Assembly: GCF_003605575.1 (NCBI RefSeq)
Contig: NZ_QKNY01000012.1
Location: forward strand, 1 to 64,000
DNA length: 64,000 bases
Direction of reading: 5' to 3'
Source of the DNA: Halonotius aquaticus
GTDB lineage: Archaea > Halobacteriota > Halobacteria > Halobacteriales > Haloferacaceae
The notes below the pieces were generated by a model, which ran no database searches, was not told where the DNA came from, and was given only the letters and a program-made list of their open reading frames with translations. Positions 50,295 to 61,117 of this stretch are shown here, piece by piece. Each line of letters opens with the position of its first letter. Position 1 is the first letter of the stretch. Made by a program: the position numbers and the translations under genes.

Positions 50295-53200
50295 CTACTG
50301 TGGCTGCTTTGTTGACTTCTCTCGGTTATCGAGGAATTGATCACACCACGTCGGAAGGGAATCCATCGATCCATTTTCAGCCACCGTCCCATCGCCTGCA
50401 ATGCGGGTAAACATGCCGTCCCGCCCCCACGCACACACGACTGGTTCTTGGTCTTGATCGGGTCGAGTCACGATTCGCTGTTGGAGTCGCGACGTATCCT
50501 CACTCACATTCTGTAGTACTGTGAGAAGCTGTCCTAGAAGTGGATGACCTGGTGCAAGATGCTGAACCGATGGGAACTCGTCAGCACACACAGCCGAGAA
50601 CGTCACCGCCACTTCATCAGCACCAGTCGCAATAGCCTGTGCAATCGTCTGTTCCCCATCCATAGCTGGAACCTCAATCGGTGCGTCACCTATTGAGAGG
50701 CGATACGTACTATCCGCAAAGTCGAAGTCCCCGTCATCGTACTCGAAGTCAATCTCCTGAACCGAGGTGAATTCGACACCGGCCTCAGCAAGAGCCTCGT
50801 TATCGACCAACACTGACTGGAGGCTTGGTGTCTCGAACGGAGGTTGATACTCGTATTCCTCCTCGCCGACATCGACGAGATCTGGGTGACTGTATGATTG
50901 CCACGCATCAAGTTTTGCTTCGTCGACAACATCCTGAGCGACGAGGTCGTCAACGTCCTCCAGTGACTCTCCGACATCGACGCGATCGCCCTGATCGCGC
51001 TCTTCGAGTTCTTCAGAGAACTCACGATCAGCTGATTCGACTGCAGACTGGTCGTTAGCACTGTCCGCGTTCAAGGTCGCATCCCGGATCTGTTGGCTGA
51101 CGCCGGAGAGTATGGGTTGCATATCACCGACGACGTTTTCGAAGAGGCCAATCCGGTCGTCAAGGCGATCATAGATGTCCGTCTCAACCGTATCCTCGTA
51201 GCTGTAGTTGAGAATGCGAATCTCGTCAAATCGTTGGCCGATGCGGTCGATCCGACCGATACGCTGTTCAACCCTCATCGGGTTCCACGGCAGGTCGTAG
51301 TTGATGAGCGCCCCACACTCCTGGAGGTTTAGCCCCTCACTCGCGGAGTCGGTACAGACGAGGATATCGACCTGCCCATCATCGCGTGAGAATTCACGCT
51401 TCACGCGCTCTTTCCCGACATGCTCCCACGTTTCAGAATCGGGGTCGTAAAGCTCGCCCCCACGACCGGAGTACGTCGCGATTGTCGCTCCAAGAAGGTC
51501 CGCGAGACTGTCCCGGATGAAGTCCATTGTGTCCGCGTACTGCGTGAAGACAATCACCCGGTTGTGGCCAGCCCGATCCAGCTCGTCGAGGTCGTTGTAC
51601 AGCTGCTGAATCTTCGGGTCTGTATCAACCAAGTCTAAGTCGTTGACGAACGCTTCCAGAGCCTCGATTTCTTCCTCGATTAGCTGTTTCCCCTCTTCAG
51701 TCACGCTCGGGATGAGTTCAGAGAGGTCCAGGTCGTCGCTACTAGCGTCGAGTTCATCCAGAACGTCCCCGTCGTCGAGGTCTGCGTTTTGTAGCGTTTC
51801 GAGGACGACCTGCTCCGCATCACCATAGTCCCGGTCACGAGCGCGCTCCCGACCAGCAAGCACGGTCCGTTGCGCGCGGAGGGTCTCAAGCCGGTGTTTC
51901 AGGCTCTGACTGATCGCATAGACACTCGACGTGAGTCGCTGCCGGTACGTGGTCATCACGAACCCGATGGCGCGTGTTTGGGCTTCGTCAGTCTGTTGGG
52001 CTCGCTTGTAGAACTCACGGGTGTACTCGTCGATCTGGTCGTAGACCGCCCGTGCCTCCTCGGTGAGTTTGATTTTCCGTTGTTCGGGATTCCGGTTCGG
52101 AACGGTCGTGTCGAGGAGTCCGACCGCCTCGTACTTTCGGAGTGTATCCCGCGTATTCCGATGGATGAGCGCGTCGACGGGTGTGGACTCTGCTAAAACA
52201 TCGCGGATGACTCGCCAACCGCCCGGAGAGAGTTCGTCAAGTGCGTCCTGTCGGTCGCTGCGGGACGCCATCAACCATTCGTCGGCGTCTTCAGGATAGA
52301 GGAGTCGTTTGAGTTTCGTATCCTCGCTCGCCTCAAAACGGTCGATATCGTACTCTGCCATCGCGTCGTCGACGTGGTCAAGATAGCCGTCGTAGGCGTC
52401 CCCATAGGCGCGTGCGAGCCGGCAGGCGGTCAGCACACGCTCTTTGGCAATGGCACGGTTCTGTCCGTCCTCATTAATCTCAAGCTCATCCGCAATGTGC
52501 TGGAAGACTTTTGAGGAGAATGGTCGATCCGTCGGGAGCCGGTCTTGGTGTTCCAGTCCATCGAGCGTGGCTTGCGTGTCCCAGGAAGCCTCTGCTTCGT
52601 CGGACTCTGAACCAGGATTGTTGAGAACTTCGTTGAGGGCCTGCGAAAGCCCGTCTCTAGTTTCGAAGAACTCCATGAAGGTATCCCGGTTATCCCAACC
52701 ACCCGGAAGATCCAGCAACTGCATCAGGTCATAGAGTTCGCCAGCGTGCAATTGCATCGGGGTAGCCGTCAGCAGGTAGTAGGCGTGCGTATAATCGCGA
52801 AGCTGTTCGAGAAGAGCGTAGAAATTACTGCCACGCCGGGCGTTGTGCGCCTCGTCGACGATGACGGCGTCCCACACGCCCATCCGGTCTTCCGTATCGT
52901 GGTCGCGTCCGCGGCAGCTTGCCGGGATGACGTCCCGAGACCGGTCGGATACCCGGTCTAAGGGAGCGACTTGATCCCACCGGTCGTCGAGACGGGCCGT
53001 GTGCCAGGACATAATGACGACCGTTGGCCCATCCAGCGGCGACGATGTATCGTCGTCAGTCGACTGCTGTTCGTAGAGGAACCGCCAGATAGGGCTGTCC
53101 GCCCATTCGTGCTCCCCGGTGAGGTCGAGATCTGTTACCGATGGTGGATAGTGGTCGCGGCCGCGGACGTCTCGGAATACGTGATCGCCCGCTGTGTCCC

Positions 53201-54245
53201 GGTCAAACCGGACGGCGTTGATGTTGAACTTTTCCCAGAGCTCTTCCTGCCACTGTCGCTGCAGACTCGCCGGAACCAGCAACAGCCCGGTTTCAAGCTC
53301 GCCAGTAAGTCCAAGCCGGGAGAGTGTAAGACCGGCCTCGATTGTCTTCCCGAGTCCCACCTCGTCACACAGCAGGAAGCTTTGCGGATACGTGTTGACG
53401 AGCGTGTCCGAGACGACTCGTTGATGAGGCCACGGAGTGATCGTGCTCGCTTCCTCGGCCAGTGCGAGCCCACCGGGCGAGAGCGGTCCATCCTGAATGA
53501 TATTCGCTTTGTCGCGCTCCGTCGGCGGAGCTGTACCGTTCGCAATCTGAATCGCTTCTTGCAGATCGCTTTCCGTGTCGGGAGCTTTCCAATCGATGAT
53601 ATCCTCTTCAATCGCCTCGGGAAGATCATACACTTTGACGAAGGGGTGCTCATCATTCCACAGCCGCTCGAAGGTCTCCTCGTCGCCGGCGACGTAGTCC
53701 GCCTGTTCAGGAACCCACGACCGATGAACTTTGAACCGCTCATAGTTGCGAGCCCAGCCGCCGACCGTCTCGTTGACGCTGCCCTCAAACGAAATCGTGT
53801 TTCCGTCGCTATCGTGGAAGAGTCCAACTTTCGGATGGAAGATCTCCCAATCGTGAGAGGGAGAGCGTGGATAGGCGACCTTGATGTGGATCCGTCCCTC
53901 GCGGAGGAGACGCGCGAGAATACGGAGATTCGCATCCAGGCGTTCGTCATCGAGGTCCTCGAGGTTTTCCTCGAGGCGGTCGGTGAGCGTCTCTAGAACC
54001 GGACGGTCTGACTCGTAGAGTTCGGTGCCGACGATGAGACGCATTTCACCATCGTTCTCGACGAGGGCGTGAATGCCGTTGGCAGCAGCCGCGAGTGCCG
54101 TACTAGAGAAGTAGCCCGCGATCCGGTCGTATTGTTGACTGCTTTTCAGCGCGGGCTCGTAGAAATCCTTGACTAAGTGGGCTCGCCCCTGTTCGGGTTT
54201 GCTCTCGTAGATCGACTGCCACTCGCGGTCACGTAGATTAGTCAT
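50295..54245 (-). CDS. PLD-domain SNF2/RapA-like helicase of BREX/DISARM-like operon
   Basis: 1316 residues. The N-terminal 190 residues are a phospholipase-D-type nuclease domain: RIAGYFSSTALAAAANGI, then FHPKVGLFHD (H-x-K near 136) and FEGSVNETVGG. One HKD motif is visible, so activity would need a dimer. The helicase begins near residue 270: PWPHQRVVSDTL, CDEVGLGKTIEAGLTL (Walker A near 290), VIVDEAHNARRGSNFY and LLTATPMQL. The second lobe has NRVIVFTQYADTMDFI, CTDSASEGLNLQECGALI and EQRIGRIDRIGQ. It is closest to RapA/HepA-like and DISARM DrmD-like SNF2 proteins. It is the last gene of the five-gene operon, 17 bp after the methyltransferase. Likely a translocase that, with the ATPase and methyltransferase, acts on incoming DNA. 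Confidence 0.9.
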   Translation of the reverse strand: MTNLRDREWQSIYESKPEQGRAHLVKDFYEPALKSSQQYDRIAGYFSSTALAAAANGIHALVENDGEMRLIVGTELYESDRPVLETLTDRLEENLEDLDDERLDANLRILARLLREGRIHIKVAYPRSPSHDWEIFHPKVGLFHDSDGNTISFEGSVNETVGGWARNYERFKVHRSWVPEQADYVAGDEETFERLWNDEHPFVKVYDLPEAIEEDIIDWKAPDTESDLQEAIQIANGTAPPTERDKANIIQDGPLSPGGLALAEEASTITPWPHQRVVSDTLVNTYPQSFLLCDEVGLGKTIEAGLTLSRLGLTGELETGLLLVPASLQRQWQEELWEKFNINAVRFDRDTAGDHVFRDVRGRDHYPPSVTDLDLTGEHEWADSPIWRFLYEQQSTDDDTSSPLDGPTVVIMSWHTARLDDRWDQVAPLDRVSDRSRDVIPASCRGRDHDTEDRMGVWDAVIVDEAHNARRGSNFYALLEQLRDYTHAYYLLTATPMQLHAGELYDLMQLLDLPGGWDNRDTFMEFFETRDGLSQALNEVLNNPGSESDEAEASWDTQATLDGLEHQDRLPTDRPFSSKVFQHIADELEINEDGQNRAIAKERVLTACRLARAYGDAYDGYLDHVDDAMAEYDIDRFEASEDTKLKRLLYPEDADEWLMASRSDRQDALDELSPGGWRVIRDVLAESTPVDALIHRNTRDTLRKYEAVGLLDTTVPNRNPEQRKIKLTEEARAVYDQIDEYTREFYKRAQQTDEAQTRAIGFVMTTYRQRLTSSVYAISQSLKHRLETLRAQRTVLAGRERARDRDYGDAEQVVLETLQNADLDDGDVLDELDASSDDLDLSELIPSVTEEGKQLIEEEIEALEAFVNDLDLVDTDPKIQQLYNDLDELDRAGHNRVIVFTQYADTMDFIRDSLADLLGATIATYSGRGGELYDPDSETWEHVGKERVKREFSRDDGQVDILVCTDSASEGLNLQECGALINYDLPWNPMRVEQRIGRIDRIGQRFDEIRILNYSYEDTVETDIYDRLDDRIGLFENVVGDMQPILSGVSQQIRDATLNADSANDQSAVESADREFSEELEERDQGDRVDVGESLEDVDDLVAQDVVDEAKLDAWQSYSHPDLVDVGEEEYEYQPPFETPSLQSVLVDNEALAEAGVEFTSVQEIDFEYDDGDFDFADSTYRLSIGDAPIEVPAMDGEQTIAQAIATGADEVAVTFSAVCADEFPSVQHLAPGHPLLGQLLTVLQNVSEDTSRLQQRIVTRPDQDQEPVVCAWGRDGMFTRIAGDGTVAENGSMDSLPTWCDQFLDNREKSTKQPQ

Positions 54246-54262
54246 ACTAGAGGTGTTTCGAG

Positions 54263-57169
54263 TTAGGCGTGGTCGCCGAGTTCGCTCTGTTCGAGAGTGT
54301 CGTCTGAGGCGTTAGTGAAATCGGTAGGGGTGAATTCGAGGCCAAGAGCGTCATGGGCTTTCCCTAATGCGAGGTCGCGAGCAGCCTCCCATTCCGAACT
54401 GTTTTTGGGAAGAACTTGTAGGAGGGCTTTGAGAGTTGCTTTGAACCCCGCATCCGTATCGAAGTTGCGTTCTTTGAGCCAATCAATTGCGACATCCTCA
54501 CCCTGTTTATGATAAACGTGCATTGCGGCGTGAACCGCATCCAGAGCGATCGTGTAGGACAGTGCTTCAGGATCGACGGGTGTCCGGTTAGATCTCTCTT
54601 CGGGCGGGAGTGTTATATCCTGGACGCGATCCTCATGGGTCTTCAGCTGAATATCACCACGCTTCTTCCCCCAGAGCTTTGTAGACCGTTTGATATCATC
54701 GATATCAACCCCGAGACCGAGTCCTAACTGATGGCCATCATCGTAATCGAATGTATCCGATTCATGGACTAGCCAAGAAAGGATGTACCACTCTGTAATA
54801 TCGTCTAAATCACCGAGACGTTCTCCGTCCAGATATTCGTCGACAAGAACGCGTGTTACAGCCTCCCGGGCCTCCTCTAAAGCACGGCGAGGGGGGATTT
54901 CTTGATCCTGGTCATCAACAACCGGATAGGCGTCAGCGTAGACCTTGAGTGTCGGTCCGAATGCGGATATGATCACATCAGTCTTGGTGAGAGAGAGACC
55001 TGAGTCGAGGAGATCACGAGCGGCATCCTTTGCGACCGCTCTTGTATCCGCCCGTACATCGCTCCAAAGAGTCGGACTCTGATTGTCTCTATGTTCATCT
55101 TTAGAATGTGGTTTACGACCAGTCAGAAGAAGTGTGCTGTCTGCAGATCCACCCCCCTGTGTGTCTGTTCGATGAGGCATTTCGCTGGTGATTGGATGAG
55201 TGGATGTTATCGTAAACCCAGAACGAATTAGGGAATTTGTGAGCGTATCCCAAGCGCTAGATTCCTTGTGTGTGAACATCACAGTCATAACGCCCCCTGG
55301 TTGAAGGACTCTATAGAGCTCTTGGAATATGTCCTTCATTTTGTTTTCATAATCCTCAGCAGCTAGATCTGACTTTGAATTGGAGGATGAAGCCACATCC
55401 TCGTATTCGGCTACGTTGGCAACCGCTTCACTATCTTTGTCAGTCAGATCATCCCGGAAGATGTCGGGGAAGATGCTGGAGAGATATTCTTTGAGCCAAA
55501 CATAGCACATATCGGCCATCTCGGAGTAGATTATACTATCATAATATGGTGGATCGATGATAACGGCCTGAACAGAATTCGAATCTATTTCCAGATTTGC
55601 TGCGTCACTTTGAGAAACACGGACATCATCGGCGGCTTCATCGTTATAGTACGATACAATTTCTTCATAAGAGTCTCGTACGCGATTGAGATGATCGTTA
55701 TAGTCCTGAAATCCTAATGCAGGATTATTCTCGACGAAGGTCCATTGAAGAGTGAAATGTTTTCCACCAAGAGCATTACCCAAGTTTCCAAGTCTCGTAT
55801 CTAGCGGAGAGAAACGGGAATTTCGGTCTACGATTTTACTTGCTACTAATGACAATGCGGTCAGTACTGCCTCCCCTTCGTTCTCGCCCTCATCTGATAG
55901 AATTTCATCTTCAAATTCCTTGAAGGTCCGAAGATATTCGTACTGGGTGACTAGCTGGCGAGGGGTGAACGCATCCCGCCATTTTGTAACACCGTATGGG
56001 CCCGCTCGATCTTCATCACCAATATATCGCTGAACGTCAAGGAGCGTACTGAGTTCAAAATCAGAATTAATCCGTTCTCGAGCTTTCTCCTGGGCCTCAT
56101 AGTCGTCAGAGTTTGGAGCTCGCCATCCTGTCTTCCCACCTGACTTAACATATTTCACCCCATATGGCTCATAGTCAAAGTCACCATCACGGAGGCGAAT
56201 TCGAATCTCTTCGGATTCCATTACAATCCCACAATTCAGGCATTCAGCACCACTACGTGTGTGAGGCCCTTGTTGAGGATTGAATTCAGACTTTGAAACA
56301 TCATCCGGAAGATTGACAACTTCGTAGTTAATCTCCGAAGCATCCTCTGATACAATCGGGCGGGCCGCTACTCCTTCAGAAGCTGATTTTTTTCTAAGCC
56401 ACCACTTCTTTGCTAACGGGATATCACAGCCACACTCGGGACAATCGACAGTATACGTACTAACGTAATGAGATGGTGTCTGGTGATCTTTCTCTCCAGG
56501 GAAATACGAATCAACACGCTCACCAGCACGTTCGTTAATTTGCTCACCCCACCGATTCAATTCGTTTGAGATGGAACCAACCTCCCGTGCATATTCTAAG
56601 ATGACTTTCAGGATTACAGTTGGAACTGGATTGAGTTCATTTGCTACAGTGGGAAGTCCGTATCTAGCGGACTCTAGAGGGATTACTCCTCCACCAGCTG
56701 TAGGATCCAAAACCGTCGGAAGTTCACCATCCCAATGGTCTCTAAGAAGGGAATGAATTTCACCCATTTCAGAAGAAGTGGGAGTCTGAGAATACGGACG
56801 GGGATAGCCATAATGATCGTCTAGAGTTCCAGTACGCTCTCCCTCAGTCCTCTTTCGCTCGGCCACGTACTCTTCAATATCGACATCAATATCGTCACGG
56901 GGGCCGATTTGCATCCAATCAAGGATAGTATTGGCGTCAATATCTGGAGGTAAAACTGACGAGAGTGTTGCCAATCTAGATACAGGGGTAGGACGACGAG
57001 CAAACCATGGATGGAGATAACGATGAGGAGGCATCCGGTTCGGGTTTGCTTCCTTGAGATTCTCAATACCTACCGCTTTCAGGGGAAGTGTCCCCTCAAT
57101 TGCGACACGCTTCAGCTCCGAATCACTATCCTGACTTTCGGGATTTTGGCTCATCGTTAAATCACTCAA
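54263..57169 (-). CDS. DUF1156-like adenine-specific DNA methyltransferase
   Basis: 968 residues. ANPNRMPPHRYLHPWFARRP near the N-terminus is characteristic of the DUF1156 group (COG1743). The AdoMet-binding motif I is LDPTAGGGVIPLESARYG near 155, and the catalytic motif IV is VIIDPPYYDSIIYSEMADMC near 540. Two Cys pairs (CPECGCD and CLNCGIV) near 240-320 form a zinc site. It would methylate adenine N6 in DNA to mark self. It overlaps the upstream gene by 8 bp. PglX-like enzymes of some BREX types are in the same group. Base composition is lower in GC than the rest of the operon, so this gene may have been swapped in. Confidence 0.9.
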   Translation of the reverse strand: MSDLTMSQNPESQDSDSELKRVAIEGTLPLKAVGIENLKEANPNRMPPHRYLHPWFARRPTPVSRLATLSSVLPPDIDANTILDWMQIGPRDDIDVDIEEYVAERKRTEGERTGTLDDHYGYPRPYSQTPTSSEMGEIHSLLRDHWDGELPTVLDPTAGGGVIPLESARYGLPTVANELNPVPTVILKVILEYAREVGSISNELNRWGEQINERAGERVDSYFPGEKDHQTPSHYVSTYTVDCPECGCDIPLAKKWWLRKKSASEGVAARPIVSEDASEINYEVVNLPDDVSKSEFNPQQGPHTRSGAECLNCGIVMESEEIRIRLRDGDFDYEPYGVKYVKSGGKTGWRAPNSDDYEAQEKARERINSDFELSTLLDVQRYIGDEDRAGPYGVTKWRDAFTPRQLVTQYEYLRTFKEFEDEILSDEGENEGEAVLTALSLVASKIVDRNSRFSPLDTRLGNLGNALGGKHFTLQWTFVENNPALGFQDYNDHLNRVRDSYEEIVSYYNDEAADDVRVSQSDAANLEIDSNSVQAVIIDPPYYDSIIYSEMADMCYVWLKEYLSSIFPDIFRDDLTDKDSEAVANVAEYEDVASSSNSKSDLAAEDYENKMKDIFQELYRVLQPGGVMTVMFTHKESSAWDTLTNSLIRSGFTITSTHPITSEMPHRTDTQGGGSADSTLLLTGRKPHSKDEHRDNQSPTLWSDVRADTRAVAKDAARDLLDSGLSLTKTDVIISAFGPTLKVYADAYPVVDDQDQEIPPRRALEEAREAVTRVLVDEYLDGERLGDLDDITEWYILSWLVHESDTFDYDDGHQLGLGLGVDIDDIKRSTKLWGKKRGDIQLKTHEDRVQDITLPPEERSNRTPVDPEALSYTIALDAVHAAMHVYHKQGEDVAIDWLKERNFDTDAGFKATLKALLQVLPKNSSEWEAARDLALGKAHDALGLEFTPTDFTNASDDTLEQSELGDHA

Positions 57170-57803
57170 TATGGTCCGTCAGCAACACTCGAAGGGCCTT
57201 TTCGCCGTTCGGACTCGACGGAGACCGACACTTTGCGTACCAGTAGTAACACTCCTCATCGCTCATCCGTGCAACGCCTCGAGCCAGCGACCGCATCCGG
57301 TCGATACGCTGGATCGGCTTCACGCCACGGAAGGCAACAGCAAGCCGGACGCCTGCCGTTTCGGGTAGGAACACGAATCCAGCCCCACCAGTAAGAACTT
57401 CTGAGGAATCTCCTGGCGTGCCCTCAATCGCCTCCCCGACGACGGCCTGGAGCGCACGGACACGGGTCGGATCAAGCCGTGCGACCTTTGCGCCGGCCCA
57501 CTCATCCCACGTCCAACCATCGAGCTTGGAAAGGAGGTCGTCCCCGGCGACGTCCGAGACGAGATCCTCGACTGGTGTAATACTCAGCGAACGACCATCC
57601 CGCTCCAGGCGATCACGGCGGGCTTCAGCCTGTTCACGAGGGAGTAGTTCGTGGAGCGTCCACTCGCCGCCACCGTCTGTCTCTCGGCGGACGAGCGTGA
57701 ACGTTGGGCGTCCACCGAACATACTCGTCCCGTAGCGAACCAGGCGATCCTCCTCTGTTCCCTCGGCGGGTGAGGTCTCAAATTCCGAACCTCGACTCGC
57801 CAT
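57162..57803 (-). CDS. Hypothetical protein between DUF499 and DUF1156 genes
   Basis: 213 residues. Features seen: RYGTSMFGGRPTFTLVRRET near 24, a mixed middle, and a C-terminal helical end (GVARMSDEECYYWYAKCRSP then LRVLLTDHI). A gene of this size occupies this position in related operons (annotated as DUF3780 or DUF7680 in some genomes, from memory), suggesting a structural adaptor between the ATPase and the methyltransferase. Start and stop overlap or touch the genes on both sides. No catalytic residues are visible. Confidence 0.8.
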   Translation of the reverse strand: MASRGSEFETSPAEGTEEDRLVRYGTSMFGGRPTFTLVRRETDGGGEWTLHELLPREQAEARRDRLERDGRSLSITPVEDLVSDVAGDDLLSKLDGWTWDEWAGAKVARLDPTRVRALQAVVGEAIEGTPGDSSEVLTGGAGFVFLPETAGVRLAVAFRGVKPIQRIDRMRSLARGVARMSDEECYYWYAKCRSPSSPNGEKALRVLLTDHIE

Positions 57804-60800
57804 CAGACCGTCACCTCCGAGCTCGCCTGAATCGGGCCACGCCCTTCGACTCGGACATCGATGTTGCCCGCATCAAGGTCATTATCGAGGGCATCGAGGA
57901 GGTCGTCACCCTCATCAGTAATGGGTTCGGGCTCGTCAAACTGGAAGCGGAACTGGATGGTCTCTCGATCATCGCCGAACGAGCCGGGCTGGTCGATCAC
58001 GTCCCGGAATCGGCTCGGTGAGCCTGTGAATTCTGCGCTGTACGTCCCGTCGTCAGTCCGGGTTTCGTACTCCATTCGAACTGTCACCGCGTGTTCACGG
58101 GCTTTGAATCCGGGGCGTTGGCTAACGAACTTGGCCGCCTGGAAGGGATCATCCCCACCGACTTGGATTGTCACTTCTTCTAGCAGCGGCGTCCGGTCAG
58201 TTCCAGCCTTCGATTCCGCATCTCGACGGACTTCCGAGAACGCCCGCGAAGCGGACATCATTTTCTTGCTCGCCTCCCAGGATTCCTCGGGCTGGCACTC
58301 CTGGCATCGACCTCGTTCGTCCAGCAGCTGCTCGCTAGCGACTTCTTTGCCGCAGGAACTACAGGTCGTATCGGACTGGTGTTCCTCACAGTAGTAGGGT
58401 TCGCTGCCTTCTGGGTTTTCAACCTCCGTTCCACACTCGGGACAGGTAGCAACCGTCTGTTCTGGCCGATCGATTTCGTCGAGGTGGTCGTCAACGAGCG
58501 CGTCGACATCTCGGTAGACGACGAAAGGCCCATCATCCTTCTTACTAGGAATTTGGACATCGCTGTCCCGAATTGAGGTCTCAACATCGGGGGATTCCGC
58601 GAACGGTTCCGGATCCGGCCACGTCGACGGCTCTGTCGTCCCGGCCCAGTACGCTGTCCCAGACTCGCCATCCCAGTATGCGTACCCGTGGTCGCTAACG
58701 AGAGAGGAGACAGTCTCTCGAATCGGTTTCGTACTGAAGAGGTAGTCCAGCCCCGGCTTCTTCGCGTATTGGTTGACCAACGCTTCGGTGGACATAGCGT
58801 CTTGGGTCTGCTGCCAGAGTTTCTGTTGGACGTGAGCGGATCCACGAGCACCGGCGTCCCGCTTCACAATCTTATCCTCTAGCGTTGTCTGGACAGCATC
58901 AACCAGTGTCGTCCCGCCGTTGGATTCTGTCGCACCGATGGTGATATGGGTGAGTCCGTCCCGATCAGGGTAGTAGAGGTGCCGGTAGACGTTCCGAACG
59001 AGTTCACCGAGCATCAGCTGTGCCTCGTCGCTCCGTTCTCGGAGCTCCTCGATTTGTTCTGAGGAGAGGTCGGCTTTCTGCTCAGGGCTATCAAGCAGGG
59101 CCTCTATGGCTTCGAGACGCCGAGCTTCGTCAATGGCCGCATTCATTCGATCAGCGTCAGGAGCGAGGAACAGAGCGTAGTTCTTGTAGATTCGCGTCTC
59201 GGTCTCTCCCTCGTGTTTTGCGGCTTGCTGCTCGTAGAGCTGAGTCACCCGGTTTGGTGGCGTATCGCCGCCGTCTTCGACAGCAGCGGTGTCTGGGTGC
59301 ATCACCGCGAGCTTCGGCGTATCCGGGGTATCTGGTAAGTCTGCCGGCGATTCAGGGAACTCCACCGGCTTGAAGCCACCATCACCAATTTCCTTCGAAG
59401 TGAGACGGTTCTCGAAACGCGAATGAGCACTCGCTTCTGGAGTAGACTCAATCCGCTGGTCGATTATCCGGATCAGGTTTGGTTCTTGCTTGAACCGGAG
59501 CCGCTCTTCCTCGTAGAGGAAGTAACACGCGACGTCCATATCGTCGCCCCGAAGTGCGGATAGTGCGGCATCGTAGTCGTCAAAGTTCAGATCGGGATGG
59601 CCGATAGCGAGGTTCAGATCGGCGTGAGTTAGACCAGCGGCCTGTTCACCGTATGCGAGGCTGTGCCAGAGAACTGTCGTTGTTAGATGGCTCCCAAGGG
59701 GCGGAAGACCGTTTTCAGTCCATTTTCGATCCTCAAGTTGTGCGTGCGCAGTACCATCGTCGTCGTAGATGTCGGCGGTCACTGCAGGACCGAGATCGAC
59801 GAAGTCGAACAGCCGCTCACGAAGGATTGTCTGAATCCCACCACCAGGATCGTCGTCGGCAACTGTGAGGTCATAAATCCGAATCCAGTGGCGGTCGTAA
59901 CTGTCGGGCTGGTGATTCCAGAGATAGTAGACGGCACGAGCAAGTAAGCGGAGGGCATCGCGCGTGCGCTGGAATCGGGGGATTGTATCGATCTTGTCCG
60001 TGAGGGCGTCGATTAGGGAGGGATGGAAGGGATATTCGCGTGCTAGGACATCCACGTAGCCAGCGTCGGTGGCTTCCTGTGGGTACTGCCGGTCTTCCTG
60101 GTCATAAAATTGGAAGTATGAGTCTGCGGCTTCTCGCGCGGTGTTTTCTGGGACTTCCGAAAAGAGGCGGTGCTGGAGAACCTGCCCAATCTCGTTTTCG
60201 TCGGTCGGCGTGACTGTCTTGTGCTGCCGCCGGCCGATCTCGTTGACCTCCTCAATGTGATCACGGACGCCATCACGAACCCGGTCAGCCTGCTCACCAA
60301 ACGCCGTATCCGCGATGGAGTAGACGACCGTAACGTGCTCCGATTCGGCAGCCGCTTCGAGGAGTGCCATCACGAACGAAAGCGTCTGATCAGCGAGTGT
60401 CTTGTCGCCGACAGGCGTGCCCGCGGCCTTGTTCATGTAGTCAGCGATTTCGTCAATCAGAATGAGGGCCGGCTGGTCGTACTGAGCGAAGAGTTTCGAG
60501 AGCGTTCCCTCACCGGGTGCGTCCCGGTCTTGGTCGTAGTCCTTGAGGTACTCGTAGCCATCGAGGCCGTAGAGCTGGTACGCGAGCTCCCCCCACATCG
60601 TCCGAGTGTTCGGCGCATTCGGATCATCGTCGGTATGGCGGGCATCCTTGCTATCAGCCTTCGTTCCGATGAAGACTCCCGTCGCAATATCGAGGCCCTC
60701 TGCCACCGCATCTTGATAGTCGGCCGCAAGCTCCTCGTCGCCGTCCAGCAGGTAGTGCGAGAGGTCGTCAATATCTACGGGGTTCTCAGCAAGATGGTAA

Positions 60801-61117
60801 GAGGCGATGAGGTCGTGCGTTTTCCCACCACCGAACCGTGTGTCGAGACAAAGAATGCTCGAAGTATATGAGCCGGGGTCGTACTCTGTCGTTGCCAAGA
60901 AACGTCCCGTGAGATTGGAGAGTAGCGTACGGAGCCCCTCCGTGGGATAGGTCATATCGTAGAATGAGTCGGGATCTCGGTAGACTGGTGCGGCCTTCTC
61001 AGGGTTGTGGACGACAGTCGAGAGTTTCGCAGCGAACTGTTCTTCTTGGAGCGAGCCGTCTAAGACGTCGTCTCGTGGCTGACAGCTTTCGAAGAGATTC
61101 GGATACTCACTACTCAT
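57803..61117 (-). CDS. DUF499-like (PglY/BrxC-type) large ATPase
   Basis: 1104 residues. Walker A LDTRFGGGKTHDLIASYH is near residue 94 and Walker B LILIDEIADYMNKAAG near 216, the signature of the DUF499 (COG1483) P-loop family to which PglY/BrxC-like BREX ATPases belong. The middle is helical with SEVPENTAREAADSYFQFYD and long charged segments. Residues 900-975 hold zinc pairs (CPECGTE, YYCEEH, CSSCGKE, CQECQPE). The C-terminal 130 residues are strand-rich. It touches the 57162 gene (1 bp overlap) and overlaps the AbrB-like gene by 8 bp. It probably forms the energy-driven core of the restriction complex. Confidence 0.9.
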   Translation of the reverse strand: MSSEYPNLFESCQPRDDVLDGSLQEEQFAAKLSTVVHNPEKAAPVYRDPDSFYDMTYPTEGLRTLLSNLTGRFLATTEYDPGSYTSSILCLDTRFGGGKTHDLIASYHLAENPVDIDDLSHYLLDGDEELAADYQDAVAEGLDIATGVFIGTKADSKDARHTDDDPNAPNTRTMWGELAYQLYGLDGYEYLKDYDQDRDAPGEGTLSKLFAQYDQPALILIDEIADYMNKAAGTPVGDKTLADQTLSFVMALLEAAAESEHVTVVYSIADTAFGEQADRVRDGVRDHIEEVNEIGRRQHKTVTPTDENEIGQVLQHRLFSEVPENTAREAADSYFQFYDQEDRQYPQEATDAGYVDVLAREYPFHPSLIDALTDKIDTIPRFQRTRDALRLLARAVYYLWNHQPDSYDRHWIRIYDLTVADDDPGGGIQTILRERLFDFVDLGPAVTADIYDDDGTAHAQLEDRKWTENGLPPLGSHLTTTVLWHSLAYGEQAAGLTHADLNLAIGHPDLNFDDYDAALSALRGDDMDVACYFLYEEERLRFKQEPNLIRIIDQRIESTPEASAHSRFENRLTSKEIGDGGFKPVEFPESPADLPDTPDTPKLAVMHPDTAAVEDGGDTPPNRVTQLYEQQAAKHEGETETRIYKNYALFLAPDADRMNAAIDEARRLEAIEALLDSPEQKADLSSEQIEELRERSDEAQLMLGELVRNVYRHLYYPDRDGLTHITIGATESNGGTTLVDAVQTTLEDKIVKRDAGARGSAHVQQKLWQQTQDAMSTEALVNQYAKKPGLDYLFSTKPIRETVSSLVSDHGYAYWDGESGTAYWAGTTEPSTWPDPEPFAESPDVETSIRDSDVQIPSKKDDGPFVVYRDVDALVDDHLDEIDRPEQTVATCPECGTEVENPEGSEPYYCEEHQSDTTCSSCGKEVASEQLLDERGRCQECQPEESWEASKKMMSASRAFSEVRRDAESKAGTDRTPLLEEVTIQVGGDDPFQAAKFVSQRPGFKAREHAVTVRMEYETRTDDGTYSAEFTGSPSRFRDVIDQPGSFGDDRETIQFRFQFDEPEPITDEGDDLLDALDNDLDAGNIDVRVEGRGPIQASSEVTV

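Noticed and set aside
52971-53996. Long plus-strand frame opposite the PLD-SNF2 helicase
   Set aside because: The minus strand carries the helicase motifs; the plus-strand product has no natural composition.
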